Positions 47,794 to 59,205 are shown, counted from the first letter of the stretch. The stretch: 64,000 nucleotides of DNA from Turbatrix aceti (GCA_963969345.1 OZ017766.1:11160001-11224000); one strand, 5' to 3'. Notes: a model not told the origin generated them from the sequence alone. Program-made: numbers and translations.

Positions 47794-48632
47794 CACAGCA
47801 TTCACTTTCGCGTCAATCGAGCGTGAAAATGCATTCATTCGCGCATATAGTGTTGACTTTGGCAGCTTCGCGCATTGGCATTTTTAAATTGTTAGTGACG
47901 GCATCTACCATAATGATTAGAGCAAGTCCTGAACTTTCAAACAAGCCACCAACGGCACGAAAATGTTGATTTTTGGCACAGCTACAGTGATTTCCAGTTT
48001 CGATTTTAAATCGTCGATTGCAGCCGTTTAAGACTACAACTGAACAATCGGGTCAACAGAAAGTTCCATCAGGTTGGTGTCAGTCGATATAGCCAAGTGC
48101 CGTTTGTTGAACATCGAAGAGGACCGAGATTCCTCACAAAAACTGTTTTACCCTATAAAAACGTCCTGTTTGCTTTTTGTGCTCATGCAAAATTGAAGAA
48201 CTTTCTTTTTAGGAGTGCTTGTTTTTGATAATTTGTGCAAATGCGTGCGCATTTTTATAGGGTAAAACAGTTTTTGTGAGGAATCTCGGTCCTCTTCGAT
48301 GTTCAGCAAACGGCCCTTGGCTATATCGACTGACACCAATCTGATGGAACTTTCTGTTGACCCGATTGTTCAGTTTTAGCCTTACACGGCTGCAATCGAC
48401 AGCTCAAATTTTTTACTTGAAAAGGCTGCAACTATGGCAAAACTGAACATTTTTAGGTCATCGAGGACTTGTTTGGAAGTTCAGGACATGTCTTATTCAG
48501 TACCCTAGATGCCATCTCTAAGAATTCAAAAATGCCATTGCGCGAAGCTGCCAAAGTCAACACTATAAGTGCGAATGAACGCGCTCATTTTTTTTTCGAT
48601 TGTCGCAAAATAAGGGGAAAGTGAATGCTGTG
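47794..48632. mobile_element. CACAGCAT-type foldback element, 839 bp, TSD CTATCG
   Basis: Termini CACAGCATTCACTTTCG and GGAAAGTGAATGCTGTG; CTATCG is repeated at 47788-47793 and 48633-48638. Inner arms carry GGTGTCAGTCGATATAGCCA and AGGAATCTCGGTCCTCTTCG in inverted copies. A single arm of the same subfamily lies at 56957-57436. Confidence 0.9.
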
Positions 48633-49003
48633 CTATCGTTGTGCAGTGCGTGCGCACTGAACGACGAAAAACTCGCAAACGCGTGCGCGTTCGCGACAAA
48701 CATCACACGGAACGGGTTGAGAAATCCAAAAAACAAATATCCTTAGTTGAGCTGAATATTGTCAAAAAATGCTTACTCAAATTAACTTTTTAACATTAAA
48801 AAACCACTTTTGTGCAACGAGCACAAAAAATTGAAAGGCACAAAGAACGCGAGCCGAGCGAGCTCAGAAAATTAGTAAATTGAACAACTTTGAAAATTTG
48901 TTGGTTTTTCTTCAAAAACCTTCATTGTAATCACAGAATTTTTAACCGTAAAAACGTCGCATTTTACTACAAAAAATCATTTTATTGTTTACAATTTACT
49001 ATT

Positions 49004-49620
49004 CATTTCCACGAATGATTTAAGTTTCTAAAATATTCTTCTGTTTCGAACAAAGGATTTCTTGGATGCACGCGATTAGAACGACTTGGATTGAGTAATT
49101 GTATTTTGATTTTAGCCAGTAGTTTGTCTTTGAAGCAATTCTGCATTCTTTGGGAAAACAGAAAACCCGCGTAGACGTAAAAAATTGCTAAAACAAAGAA
49201 TTATAGAAATATTTTGTATTTATTTATTTTATTTATTTCACCATTACTCAGTGGTTAGTTATCATTAGACCAGATGTTAGGAGGCACAAATGACGTCCAC
49301 GTAGGCGTAAATGTCTCGATTCGTTTTGGTCGCGATTTCTTCTTCCCATCGTGGTCTGTTTTTCGTCTTGTTGAACACCGAGTTGAGCGAATCGGCCCAT
49401 CGTAGGGAAGGGTGTCCCACGGGTAGAAATATTTTGTATGTTACAAGTATTTTACCTGTAATTGGATGACTCTTACAGGTAACACGATTTCGTTCATGCC
49501 CACATTTTGCAAATTAAATTCAGCAACGAGAAAAATAATTTTGAGCATCCCAAATCCTACGATTTGAGATCTACATAACTGCAGCAGTTATTTGTACGTT
49601 TTCAATTTGTTGCTGCTATC
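49004..49620 (-). pseudogene. Sre-like receptor I, remnant of exons 2-3
   Basis: The last exon can be read as FSQRMQNCFKDKLLAKIK and ends EEYFRNLNHSWK-stop near 49006. Intron 2 is split by a LINE insertion. Beyond it a short piece of exon 2 keeps QQIENVQIT with an in-frame stop. TM1-TM4 are absent. The 3' exon is well preserved, so decay seems recent. Confidence 0.75.
49220..49423 (-). mobile_element. RTE-like LINE 3' end, 16-bp target duplication
   Basis: TAGAAATATTTTGTAT is duplicated exactly at 49204-49219 and 49424-49439. On the minus strand the insert encodes 48 C-terminal residues with GHPSLRWADSLN and NRPRWEEE, the RTE-type ending, then stops at 49277-49279. A 3' UTR with ACCACTGAGTAATGGTGAAA and a TAAATAAAATAAATA tail follows. 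It defines the 3' terminus seen in the shorter copies. Confidence 0.85.
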
Positions 49621-50036
49621 TTCACCTGTCGGCATTTCATAAAAATGTCCTCTTAAAGGTGTTTTGTACTTTGTACACATAAATTTTTTTGTGGCATCTG
49701 TTCATTTTTCTACTACTCCAAGGGGAGAAAAATGCTGACAGAGTCAGTGAAAACTTTGATGCAAAATTCTGTAAAACATTTGCATTAACCCTAACTTGAT
49801 AAATAATGTGTCAAACGGTTGTTACCAAAAAGCTTTGAAAACATTGGTCCTAACCGCGATCAGATTTTATTGGCATTTATTTGCTCGACAAAAAATAGGA
49901 TAACCACAAAAACAAAATTTAACTATCATATTTAGGATTATATCGTCCAGAAACGGTTATTCCTTGATGTACACGAACAGTTCGCTTCGGACGCATGAAC
50001 GATATCTCAATTGTAGACAGTACTCACAAAAAAATA

Positions 50037-50175
50037 ATTTCGGTCATTGCTTTCTGAAAAGCAATTAATTCCTGTCGGGACAGCAAAATATTGCTAAGTT
50101 AGCTGCCTTAAATCAGCATTGCTTTCGGGAAAGCAATGTTGGTTTTGCATAACATTGCTTTTTAGACAGCAACAA
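50037..50175. repeat. Cluster of ATTGCTTTC hairpins
   Basis: CATTGCTTTCTGAAAAGCAAT, GCATTGCTTTCGGGAAAGCAA and ACATTGCTTTTTAGACAGCAA occur within 130 bp. Two of them are near-perfect stem-loops with a CGG-like loop. Similar TTGCT/AGCAA half-sites lie between. Confidence 0.7.
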
Positions 50176-50182
50176 GGCTAAA

Positions 50183-50515
50183 GGGGGGCCCCCTACGGGG
50201 GCCCCAGGAAGGGAAAAGGAAGGAAGGGGAAGGCAAGGCAAGGCAAGGTAAAGGTATCAAGGAAGGATCAGAAGGATCGTAAAATCGAAAAGGATCGTCT
50301 ATCGTTTTGTTGTTTATTTTCTTTTTGCCCGTTTTTTGTTTATCTTTTGCCGATCATGATTTTACCGATAGAAAATAATTATTTTTTGTCATTATCTTTT
50401 AGAATAACCGACGATTTGCATATTATCAAAATCAAATCAAATACATATAATCGTTTTTTGACCCGCTTTCAAATATCGAATACATAAATATAATGGGGGC
50501 CCCTTCGGGGCCCCA
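50183..50515. repeat. GGGGCCCC palindromes and GGAAGG/GGCAA tracts
   Basis: GGGGGGCCCCCTACGGGGGC (50185 on) and GGGGGCCCCTTCGGGGCCCC (near 50492) are long GC palindromes in AT-rich DNA. Between them run AAGGAAGGAAGGGGAAGGCA and related purine tracts. Confidence 0.75.
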
Positions 50516-50795
50516 TGTAATTTGTTTTACGCTTTTGTAAAATATAAGCAATAATGTTGCTTTTCAATATCGCGCATCTTTCGCCATCGCCTAATAAATC
50601 CTCGCCCGCTGCAACCGCTTATTGACCCGTTTCAAAGCATAAAACCAAAAACAAAAAAATATTCAAATAATACGTACTAACACTAACACTGGGGCCCAGG
50701 AAAAATAGCAATTCGCACGAAAAGCGTTGGCAAAGCGTGACGAACCCCCTTTCCGTTGCTGCTTTTTTGGCCCCATACGCCCCTTCGACACGGTA

Positions 50796-51151
50796 TTAGG
50801 TACGGTATTTATTATTATTACAACAAACAATGAATACAACAAACAAAAAGAGAAAAAATAAAGAATTCCAAAAACATGTCGTTAGGCACAGCAGATTCAG
50901 TCTTGTCCGCGGGCCAAAAATATCTTGACGCGACGTCGGAGTAAGGATGGTGCCATTTTTATTACAGCGATACATGGGTTGACATTTGAAGTAGCCTAAA
51001 AACAACTCATCAAAGGAGTCATCAAAAGGTTCAAAACTCACCAAAAAAACACCGGCACGCACTTTGACGGCGGTTACGTTAAGCCGGATGATTAGAGAAT
51101 CGTGATGGGTTTCTCGTCGACGACAGAAGTGTGTAAAACCATTGAAGTAGC
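50796..51151 (-). CDS. C-terminal exon of a possible type I membrane protein
   Basis: A TTGCGTTTCAG acceptor precedes this exon on the minus strand. It encodes GYFNGFTHFCRRRETHHDS, then GYFKCQPMYRCNKNGTIL with an N-glycosylation sequon. A hydrophobic CFWNSLFFLFLFVVFIVCC follows, with a short tail ending in TAA at 50796-50798. The repeated GYF-(N/K)... start (GYFNGF and GYFKCQ) suggests an internal duplication. Upstream exons could not be fixed; frames up to 51650 are open on both strands. Family not recognised. Confidence 0.42.
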
Positions 51152-51659
51152 CTGAAACGCAAATTGACACGTTTGTTGACATGTGTTTACAATTTTCGAG
51201 TTACCGTGAGTTGGCAAAGCATGCGGTTCTGAAGCGCCGACGATCGACAATATCGGTAACCTATCATCAGCCTAGTATTCCCCCAACTCAAACGCCAACC
51301 TCAAGAACCTATCAACAAGCGAAATCAGAACAGCAGCATGGCCAAGCCACGATACAACGAATTTTTTCAAAAAAATGTCATTTGAAAGCCCAAAAAATCT
51401 TCCCACCCCCTCCCCAAACTCACCAACGTTGCTGCCAGTCACTGTCCTGTCATCCTGCCGCTTCATAGTAGTCCATGGGTAGTCGCAGCACAAAATATAC
51501 GTCGAAGAGCAAGCGAAACAACAACAATAGAAGCAAAAGTCATAAAAATGAAGAAAAAACAAGAAAAAATTCCAAGTCCGAGAACTGCGAACTCGTCCGA
51601 TCGCGTTGCCAAATTTTCGCGTCGGGAGTTGCAGAAACGAGATGTGACGCATGTGTGCG

Positions 51660-52560
51660 AGTTTTGAACAATTCGATCAAACTAATTATTTTTAAAATTC
51701 AAAAACTTTGGTCAATTATTACGTATGTTTCTGAAATTTTAGGACGTGGTCAAATGAAATTTTGTCTATCGAGTGGATATACTCCCGTTTTACAAAATTG
51801 TCATTTTTTAACAAATTGAGTAGGGTGTACTAGAAAAATCGTATCTCAATGAATAATAAAGTTAGAAACCCAGTTTTTTAAGCATTAGACGCACAAGAAA
51901 ATTTTCTATCTAGCAAAAATTTTTATTCTTACTGTTACCATTAAAAAACTATGAGAAAAAATGACATTTTCACGAAAAATATAATTTTAGGACTTTTTTA
52001 GGAACTTGATCCAAACATGAGTTATACCAGTGAATTCTCCAGTATCTTTTTTATCCACTCTGAAAATTTCAGAATTTTATCTCTCTTCTGTGCTCAGGTG
52101 CATAATTTTTTCTAGACCCTACTTTTTTTAGTTTTTCGACCTCAGAAATTTTGAAAGTAGGGTTCGGCAAAAAAATCAGCACGACGCGCGTTTTCGATGT
52201 AAAATTATGAAAAGTTGGGACCCGAGGTAAAATTCAACGCTGAAGCCGATAGAGTCCATTTCGTTTTCATTTTTCTTATCAGAAATTTTTCATATCAAAT
52301 TTTGTCGGAAATTTCAATTTTTTAGAAACTTGTAAGTTGACATGGTATCATTTTTTGTGAATAGGAAGTTAGGGAATTTTGTTGTGCTTCAGAATTGCTT
52401 TTGTCTGCATTTCTAGCTCATTTGGTTCATGTGCTACAATTTTTCTACCATACCTCCTTGAATTTCAATAATTTTGATCGAATCCAGAAAGTTTGAACAT
52501 TTCATGCTATAGAGCACATCATGTTCTGTCTGTAAAAAAATTTTCACATAAAAAACTCAA
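51660..52560. other. Gene-free AT-rich stretch
   Basis: Frames are short and have no splice or domain support. No repeat structure stands out. Confidence 0.4.
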
Positions 52561-52649
52561 TTTTGAAACGAAATACAATTTTTCAAAATTCTGTACCAAA
52601 TCGACGTCGAGAAAAGAACAGTTAGTTGCGCGCAACGTGCGATAGTGTC

Positions 52650-53110
52650 TGCAACTCGGTGCGCGGAAGAAAAAGCTTCGTGCAACTCAACAAATTTTGG
52701 CTTACTAAAAGCAATACGCATGTTGTAACGTTCATATTGCTTGCTGTCAAACAAATAATTGCTTAGCACAAAGGAAAATTTTCGACGACATATTGCTTGT
52801 TTAAATTTTTCTGTGAGTAGTTTGTGGGCGAAGTAGTGTCGCATTCTGTTGAAGAAACAAAAACTTGCATAAATACATATGTACCACGTTTGCTTAAATA
52901 AACTTCTGTGAAAGGAGAAAAAAAGTGAAAAACAAAGACTCACTGCCGTACATATCCATGAAAAGTGCAGGGACAAGGGGAAAAGCGCCAAGGCCAAGCT
53001 GTAGAGCAGCGAAGATGACGCGTACCGTCGGCGGGATAGAATCAGTCACAACTGGTTTATTTGCGCGGCTACGGCTATGTCATTGTAATGTAAAAGTTTT
53101 GCATGAAATT
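52650..53110 (-). pseudogene. Chimeric remnant: family signal-peptide exon next to an Sre-like last exon
   Basis: At 52960-53105 the minus strand aligns base by base with the first exon region of extracellular-family copy 2, down to GCACTTTTCATGGATATGTA and the GTGAGT donor, but the ATG is replaced (GTACGC where copy 2 has ATGCAC). After a CCTTTCACAG acceptor the next exon reads YICIYASFCFFNRMRHYFAH then KLLTEKFK, resembling the YVYAGFRFS-RMR-CFNHKLL end of the Sre genes. Two unrelated gene pieces now abut. Confidence 0.55.
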
Positions 53111-53229
53111 TCTCCCATGAATCCATTCCCATGTGAATCTGTTTCTGAACAGAAGAAATCATTGCAATCATCCCCCTAAAAACAGAGTGTGAGTGCGATG
53201 GTTGGTTCCATTTTGGCATCGGTCATTGC

Positions 53230-53420
53230 AAGGTGGAACCCCCCGGACTAGGGTTCGAAGCCCCCCCTCCCGCCCCCGCGGGGATCCCCGCGGGGGTGAA
53301 GCCGGGGGTTGCCCCCCGACCCCCGCCCCCGACCATTTGTGACCCCCGTCGGGGAGTAAACCCCCCCCCCGACCGATTCTTCGAACCCTACCCCGGACCC
53401 CCTTCCGGAAGGCCTTCTTC
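53230..53420. repeat. C/G-homopolymer-rich patch
   Basis: About 180 bp of CCCCC/GGGGG runs with a palindrome CCCCGCGGGGATCCCCGCGG, flanked on both sides by AGGGTTCGAA/TTCGAACCCT. The C-runs could form quadruplex or i-motif structures. A similar patch lies at 57200-57290. Confidence 0.8.
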
Positions 53421-53725
53421 CTAAATGACGTCACTTTGAAAAAAAATCTCTTTTTTCTAAAGATTAAAATTAAAAATGCATTTTTTTCAATATCAGTCAG
53501 TTTTCGGGGCAAAAAAATCAGAATTTTTTGTAAATTCTAAGCCAATTGTTGAAAATTTTTAAATTACCCCCCCCCCCCTTCTCCCTCATTTTCCGTCATT
53601 TCTCTGCTGACCCCCCTCCCCCGTCTCACAATGACGTAATTGGGGCAAACTCCAACGACCATGATTGAAGTTTGCCTCTTATTATTTATACTTATCGTTA
53701 GTCAGTGCCATATAAAATCAGTCAG

Positions 53726-56700
53726 TCAAAGGATTACGTAAGTCATCAAGATCAGTAAAAGCACCGACGTCATCCAAGAGTAACACGGAGCACACGCATT
53801 TGTCTCATCGACGTTGTCACCATTATCATCGTTACCGTTCACCGGATCACTATCGATATTATTGCCGTCTTCACCATGAACCGTTAAATTCCCTCTTTGA
53901 AGTTGGTTGTAAAGATCGTCAAGAGACAACGCTAAAAAAAAGTGTCACAAAACATGATTAGACGCGGATCAACTCACTGAAGCTCAGTTCCTGCAGAAAA
54001 TAATTATTGTCTTCCGTTTTTTTGTTGTAGTACTCGATCTTTTTTATGGATCCTTTGCTCGTGACACCGACGTAAAGGATTTCCTGGCCGGTGACTATGT
54101 AAACCGCAGAGTAGTACTTACTTGCCGTTGCGGGATTCACATCGCAATACATGTAAGTATCGCTCCCACAATGCGAACAGGGAAATATCGGACTGGATAC
54201 ATCGTTGTCAAGACTGACGAGTTCGGCTTCCTTCTTTTCCGTGTAAGCCAACAACCAGCGGACTGTGCGTGTGCCAAAGTCGCAGTTCACGGCTCTGTTC
54301 GAACGGCTTTTAACGTGCACGTATGCGTTGATATCATCAGTTTTACTGAGCTGTTGTGTGGAATTTTTAGTGGAAAAGTTAAAATCCACGCGATAGACGC
54401 AGTATTGAAAATTGACGTTGTTCAAGAGAAAATATACTAAAAACGGAAACAAAAATGAAAATATCTCGAATGTGAGTGTAACGTACCTTCAAAGGATATC
54501 GTCTTTTCATTGTGTTCGAGCATCTTTGGAGCAGCAGCGACGGTTATCTTATCGTTTTCAAATTTACATTCATCCATGTATTTGAGTGGTTCAAAGATCG
54601 TATAAGACTTCTCATTGTAGACAAAACGAACGGTAAAGTCTCGCGACGGACCATCGAACTTGTAGTACAAGAAGAGCGGGGAATACGAACTCGTACTGTC
54701 ACTGTAGCACTGCATGCGCCTTTGCCTCAATGGACGAAAAAGAGCGCGCGCGCGCGTCGAATGAATCGTGTTCAAAAAAAGGCCCTGAAGCCAGTAATAG
54801 AGTTTTTTGCTTACGGTCACTTGGGTAGGCTTAGGCATTTCCCAAAGATTGTTTTAAGCCATCGGCGGTCATTGTCGGATTTTTTTGTGCAATGTTACAG
54901 ACATTGGAAGAACATGAAATTTCCTGAGACTGTAACTCACCAGAACATCTGTGAATTTTTGAAAATCGAACGTAACTTTTTTCATTACGTCTATAAGAAG
55001 CAAATTACGTGAGATGTGCCGTAGCATTATAGTAGTATGCGAGATCGAACCCAAAATAGAATACGTGCTTCATAATGCGCACGCGCCTATTGTCGTATAT
55101 GAAAAAAACGTTCATTATTGCGTTCCTTCTGCTGGTACTTGCATATCAGAAAGCAAAATGAATATAAAAAATGAAAAAGAACCAAAGAAATCAGATGGAT
55201 AAGAAAAGATACACTCTCTTAGATTCCGACTTTTGGCTAAAATTCATTCGCTGCAGGAACATCGAATAGAGCTTTTTTTCTGCTTTTCTTCAAAATTCTC
55301 CCTTGTTGTTCACCGCGCGTGCGCATTTTTTATCATTTTGCGTTCGATCTCGCATACTACTATAATGCTACGGCACATCTCACGTAATTTGCTTCTTATA
55401 GACGTAATGAAAAAAGTTACGTTCGATTTTCAAAAATTCACAGATGTTCTGGTGAGTTACAGTCTCAGGAAATTTCATGTTCTTCCAATGTCTGTAACAT
55501 TGCACAAAAAAATCCGACAATGACCGCCGATGGCTTATAACAATCTCTGGGACATGCCTAAGCCTACCCAAGTGACCGTAAGCAAAAAACTCTATTACTG
55601 GCTTCAGGGCCTTTTTTTGAACACGACACCTTCAAAAAAATGCACGCGCGCGCTCGATTGAGCAGAAATAAGGCGAAAGCGCATGCAGTGCTGTAGAAGA
55701 AAAACGGGACTTCTGTGTCTGAAGCAAACTCAGATTATTTGCGTCACCGATAGCAAATGAACTTACAATATTTTTCTATCGGTGGACGGTCGTAGATTTT
55801 TTGGTCCGTAGAAATGACCTTTCCATCTTTGGTTTCTATCATGCCAGCGAACGATTGATGAGATTCATCAGATACCTCAGTAGCAAATTTTTGGGAAACT
55901 AAAATACAAAGCGTCAAAATGAAAATGAAACACAATAAACATACAGGAAAACGAAAAATCTTTAACGCTGTCGTATCTTGCACAAGCAGTTTCAATAGCC
56001 GTTTTTATAGGATGCATCGTATAACTATTACCGTTAATTGTACAAATACGTGCCTTAGGATTATTGGGATCTATACGGACTGTAGTGTTTTCTGAATTAT
56101 AAAGTAAACCATCATAATCTCTATCACTCTAAAACATTATTCAGTATGTACCTCAGGTCATAGCAATTGGATAAAAAGAATAAAAGTCTCACCATTCTCA
56201 CTGTAACATTATCTGTTGGAATTTGGTAAAATGTTTGTCGTACAAAACCCTTATTACTTGTGGATACATAGTCGACGATGTAATACTCCAAAGATGTAAA
56301 ATATTGAAGAAAGTATTTACCGGAGGTCGTATGTGTAAATTTGACATTTGTATTTTTCATCACATTTGTATAGTACCCGGGATCTGCCTCATAGTAGTTC
56401 TGTGAAATCAGCGTATCTAAAAAGATTTATTTCATTTGCCAAAAAAATATTATTAACTTACTGTTAAAAACTTTGTCGTCAAAAATGAGAAAAACTTGAA
56501 GCACGTTTTGTTGGTTAACAAAAAAACAAAAAAAACCAAAGAACATATCTGAGTGATCACCAGCATCAATATAGTAGGTAGCGTGACTCATAGAAGACTT
56601 CTCTAAATGGCACCAGCCTTGGGGTCCTTGCGAATCCAGAACGCGATCATACACGTAAACCGTGCAGTCATCCAGTAGCTCCATTTGGAACACTTCTGAA

Positions 56701-56824
56701 AGAAACTTGTGGAGAAAGAAAAAAAAAGAAAAAGCAAAGACTCACTGCCATACATATCCATGAAAAGTGCATGGACAAGGGGCAAAGCGCCAAAGGTAAT
56801 CAGAAGAGCGTAGTCGATGTGCAT
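53726..56824 (-). CDS. Extracellular multi-domain protein of an unrecognised family, copy 2 (583 aa)
   Basis: Eight exons join from ATG to TGA: 56824-56746, 56695-56462, 56416-56193, 56128-55945, 55898-55748, 54701-54487, 54436-53978 and 53931-53726. Exon 1 is a signal peptide (MHIDYALLITFGALPLVHA). Several similar beta-rich segments follow, with sequons (NTT, NVT) and Cys pairs. The C-terminus has an acidic Asn/Asp linker (GNDDNGDNVDETNA), then CYSWMTSVLLLILMTYVIL, a membrane segment or GPI signal. Copy 1 matches in exon order: DDC-VYV in exon 2, YSPLFLYYKFDG-SRDFTVRF in exon 6, and YFLLNN opening exon 7. Intron 5 carries a 983-bp foldback that sits exactly at the 3' splice site. Function unknown; a secreted or surface role is inferred. 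Confidence 0.78.
54708..55690. mobile_element. Foldback element in intron 5 of copy 2, TSD CTGTAG
   Basis: Termini CACTGCATGCGCCTTTGCC and its inverse; CTGTAG occurs at 54702-54707 and 55691-55696. Arms are nearly identical over more than 300 bp (for example GCTTACGGTCACTTGGGTAG and CGTAGCATTATAGTAGTATG), so insertion is fairly recent. On the gene's strand the duplication reads CTACAG, the 3' splice site. Confidence 0.92.
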
Positions 56825-56956
56825 CGTCAGCGAGACAGAATCAGTCACGACTGGTTTAGTTGGGCAACAATGTCTATGTCTTTGTATCATGTAAAAGTTT
56901 TGCATAAAATTTTTCTCTGTGCACGTGTGGAATTGTCTAAGGGGATTCCACACGTG

Positions 56957-57436
56957 CACAGCATTCACTTTCCAATTATTTTGTGAAAATCGAAAAAAAA
57001 AAAAAAAAATTTTTTTTGAATTCTTAGAGACGACATCTAACATAAGGTATAAGACATGTTCTGACAAACAAGCCCTCGACCGTGTAAGGCTCCAACTAAA
57101 CAAGCTGGCAAAAAAAAAGTTCCATCAGGTCGGTGTCAGCCAAAAAAGTGTCACAGAAGCAAAAAATACGCTTTTATTTTTATTTTTTTTATTTTGATCC
57201 CCAAACCCCCCGGGTATTACTTTTGGGCAGGGGAATCCCCGGGGATCCCGGGGATAATCCACCCGGGGACATCCCCCATGTCGCCACCCTGGGTGTCAGT
57301 CGATATAGCCAGATGCTGTTTGTTGAACATCGAAGATGACCGAGATTCCTCACAAAAACTGTTTTACCCTTTAAAAATGCGCACTCATTCGCACAAATTA
57401 TCGAATACAAGCACTCTTAAAAAGAAAGTTTTTTAA
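56957..57436. repeat. Single arm of the CACAGCATTCAC foldback subfamily
   Basis: CACAGCATTCACTTTCC at 56957, then TTCCATCAGGTCGGTGTCAG, then GTCAGTCGATATAGCCAGATG, ACCGAGATTCCTCACAAAAA and AAGCACTCTTAAAAAGAAAG. All match one arm of 47794-48632. A C/G-rich patch (about 57199-57290) has been inserted between the two halves. Confidence 0.75.
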
Positions 57437-57599
57437 ATTTTGTGTGACCACAAAAATCAACTTCAAATTTTTTAAAGCCAGAATCCCCCCCCCCTAGGAA
57501 GGTCTGAAACCGCAATACATAGATTTAAAAAAAAATCGGAATCAGGATGTGTCACGAAACCTTCAATTTGCTCTACAAAAATTACCTAGTTATATATGG

Positions 57600-57765
57600 T
57601 GAATCGTCCTGTGGTGATGCGCGTGCATGATGAACCAACCGTATGGGGAACCACCCGATATGGGGAGCATTCCTATGGGGAGTATTATGTATAGCCCATG
57701 TGGGGAACGTTCCTATGGGGAAAAGCCTTATGGTGAGACGCCTTATGGTGAAAGTTCCTACAATC
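57600..57765. repeat. Minisatellite with CCTATGGGGAA core
   Basis: About eight units of roughly 14-20 bp: CGTATGGGGAACC, GATATGGGGAGC, CCTATGGGGAGT, CATGTGGGGAACG, CCTATGGGGAAAAG, CCTTATGGTGAGACG, CCTTATGGTGAAAG. Both strands are open in frame across it, as in an imperfect coding-length repeat. Confidence 0.8.
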
Positions 57766-57915
57766 TTGGGACACAGAAATATCATCAGTTTTTACAAGTG
57801 TGAAAGTTGTTAATCTTTTGTAAAACATTTTTTTATTGGAAAACATGATCACTTTTTTTCACTTTTTTTTTATCAGACAGCAACAAATATTTATCTTTGA
57901 TAGTTGCAAATTTAA

Positions 57916-59205
57916 TCAATTCCACGAATATTGAAGATTTCTGAAATACTCTTCTGTTTCGAAATCAAGATTTCTTGGATAAACAAGATTAGAACGATTC
58001 ATATGCAAAGATCGAATCTTGATTTTATACAGTAGTTTGTGATTGAAGCAATATCGCATTCTTTTTGAAAAACGAAAACCCGAATAAACGTATAAAATTG
58101 AGGTAAAAGGCAGTAGAATATTTTTGACGTTCTAAAAAAGCATTGTTTTTTAAATTAAAAAACGCTATTTTGTCATACCTGCAATAAAATAAATTTCTCA
58201 TTTGATAGTGATTCATCCTTGGCTAAATACGGTATAATACAAGTGTCGACAACAAGAAGAACAATTTGCACAATTCCGAATCCGACAATTTGGGAACCGA
58301 CTGCAGTAATAATTTGGACGTTTTCAATCTGCTGATACCTTTGCATTACGTAGCACTGAAATTTGGCGTTGCCAACGCTGTCAAAATTTTTTGCAGCTTT
58401 ACAATTTATTTTGTACAGTATCCTTCGTAGTCTGGATTATAGTCAGCATAGTAATCAGAATCATTATCTGAATCATAATATGATAATATATCGTTTGAGG
58501 TGAAATTTTCTATCAACAATACGATAAAATATGCGTGCGGAAGAAACTAAAATTCAAAAAATTATAAAAAAAAAATTACCTAAGTAGGAAAATTGTAAGA
58601 AAATTGTTGAAAATTTATTAAAAACTAAAAATAAAAATAAAGAAGTGTTGAAAAATTTATAAGTTATTTGTTTCAGTGTTCTACAAAAATAAACATACGG
58701 GTGATATCCAAAGGACAATCGAAGTCGACCAATGTTTCCAAGTTTCATAGGATTTGTATTTTATCGTTGCTATGACGCGTTCGATAGCGACAACAAAAAA
58801 TATAGAAATTATTAATTTATCATTCAATGCTTGTCCTTCTATTTGCACATTACAGTAATTTGAAGTCACAAAAAAATGGCAAATAAAATCACCATTTTTA
58901 GCGATTGAAATGAGTTTATCAGGGTGAAAAGAAACCACAATGATCACTGTTTGTATCAAATCAAAAAGACGAATACATGAGTTTAAAATAAATGCCACTG
59001 TTAAAAATGCAAGTAGAATTCTGAGATTATGATGTAGGTTTCTGTTGACGATGCAACAATAAAAGTAGACCATAAGCAGCATCATAGCAGATGACTCGAG
59101 AAATAGTGCTACGAATTTTGTTGATAAAATTAAATAATCATGATAAATGTTTTTTGATAGTTCGCATCGTTCGGCGATTTCCATGTATTCAACGGTGTCA
59201 TTCAT
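57916..59205 (-). pseudogene. Sre-like receptor J, probably broken in exon 2
   Basis: Exon 1 (59205-58699) is intact: MNDTVEYMEIAERCELS, VNRNLHHNLRILLAFLT and IERVIATIKYKSYETWKH. Exon 3 (58131-57916) is intact and ends EEYFRNLQYSWN. In exon 2 the TM4 region is replaced by an Asp/Tyr-rich low-complexity run (YYDSDNDSDYYADYNPDYEG). The frame then shifts before QRYQQIENVQIITAVGSQIV. TM4/5 is thus missing and a stop intervenes. Confidence 0.78.

Noticed and set aside
51475..51819. Lys/Asn/Ser-rich plus-strand frame
   Set aside because: Low-complexity composition and overlap with an equally open minus-strand frame; neither could be fixed with splice sites.
54512..55571. Several 60-166 codon frames on both strands
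   Set aside because: They lie within or across the 54.7-55.7 kb foldback and mirror each other because the arms are inverted copies.
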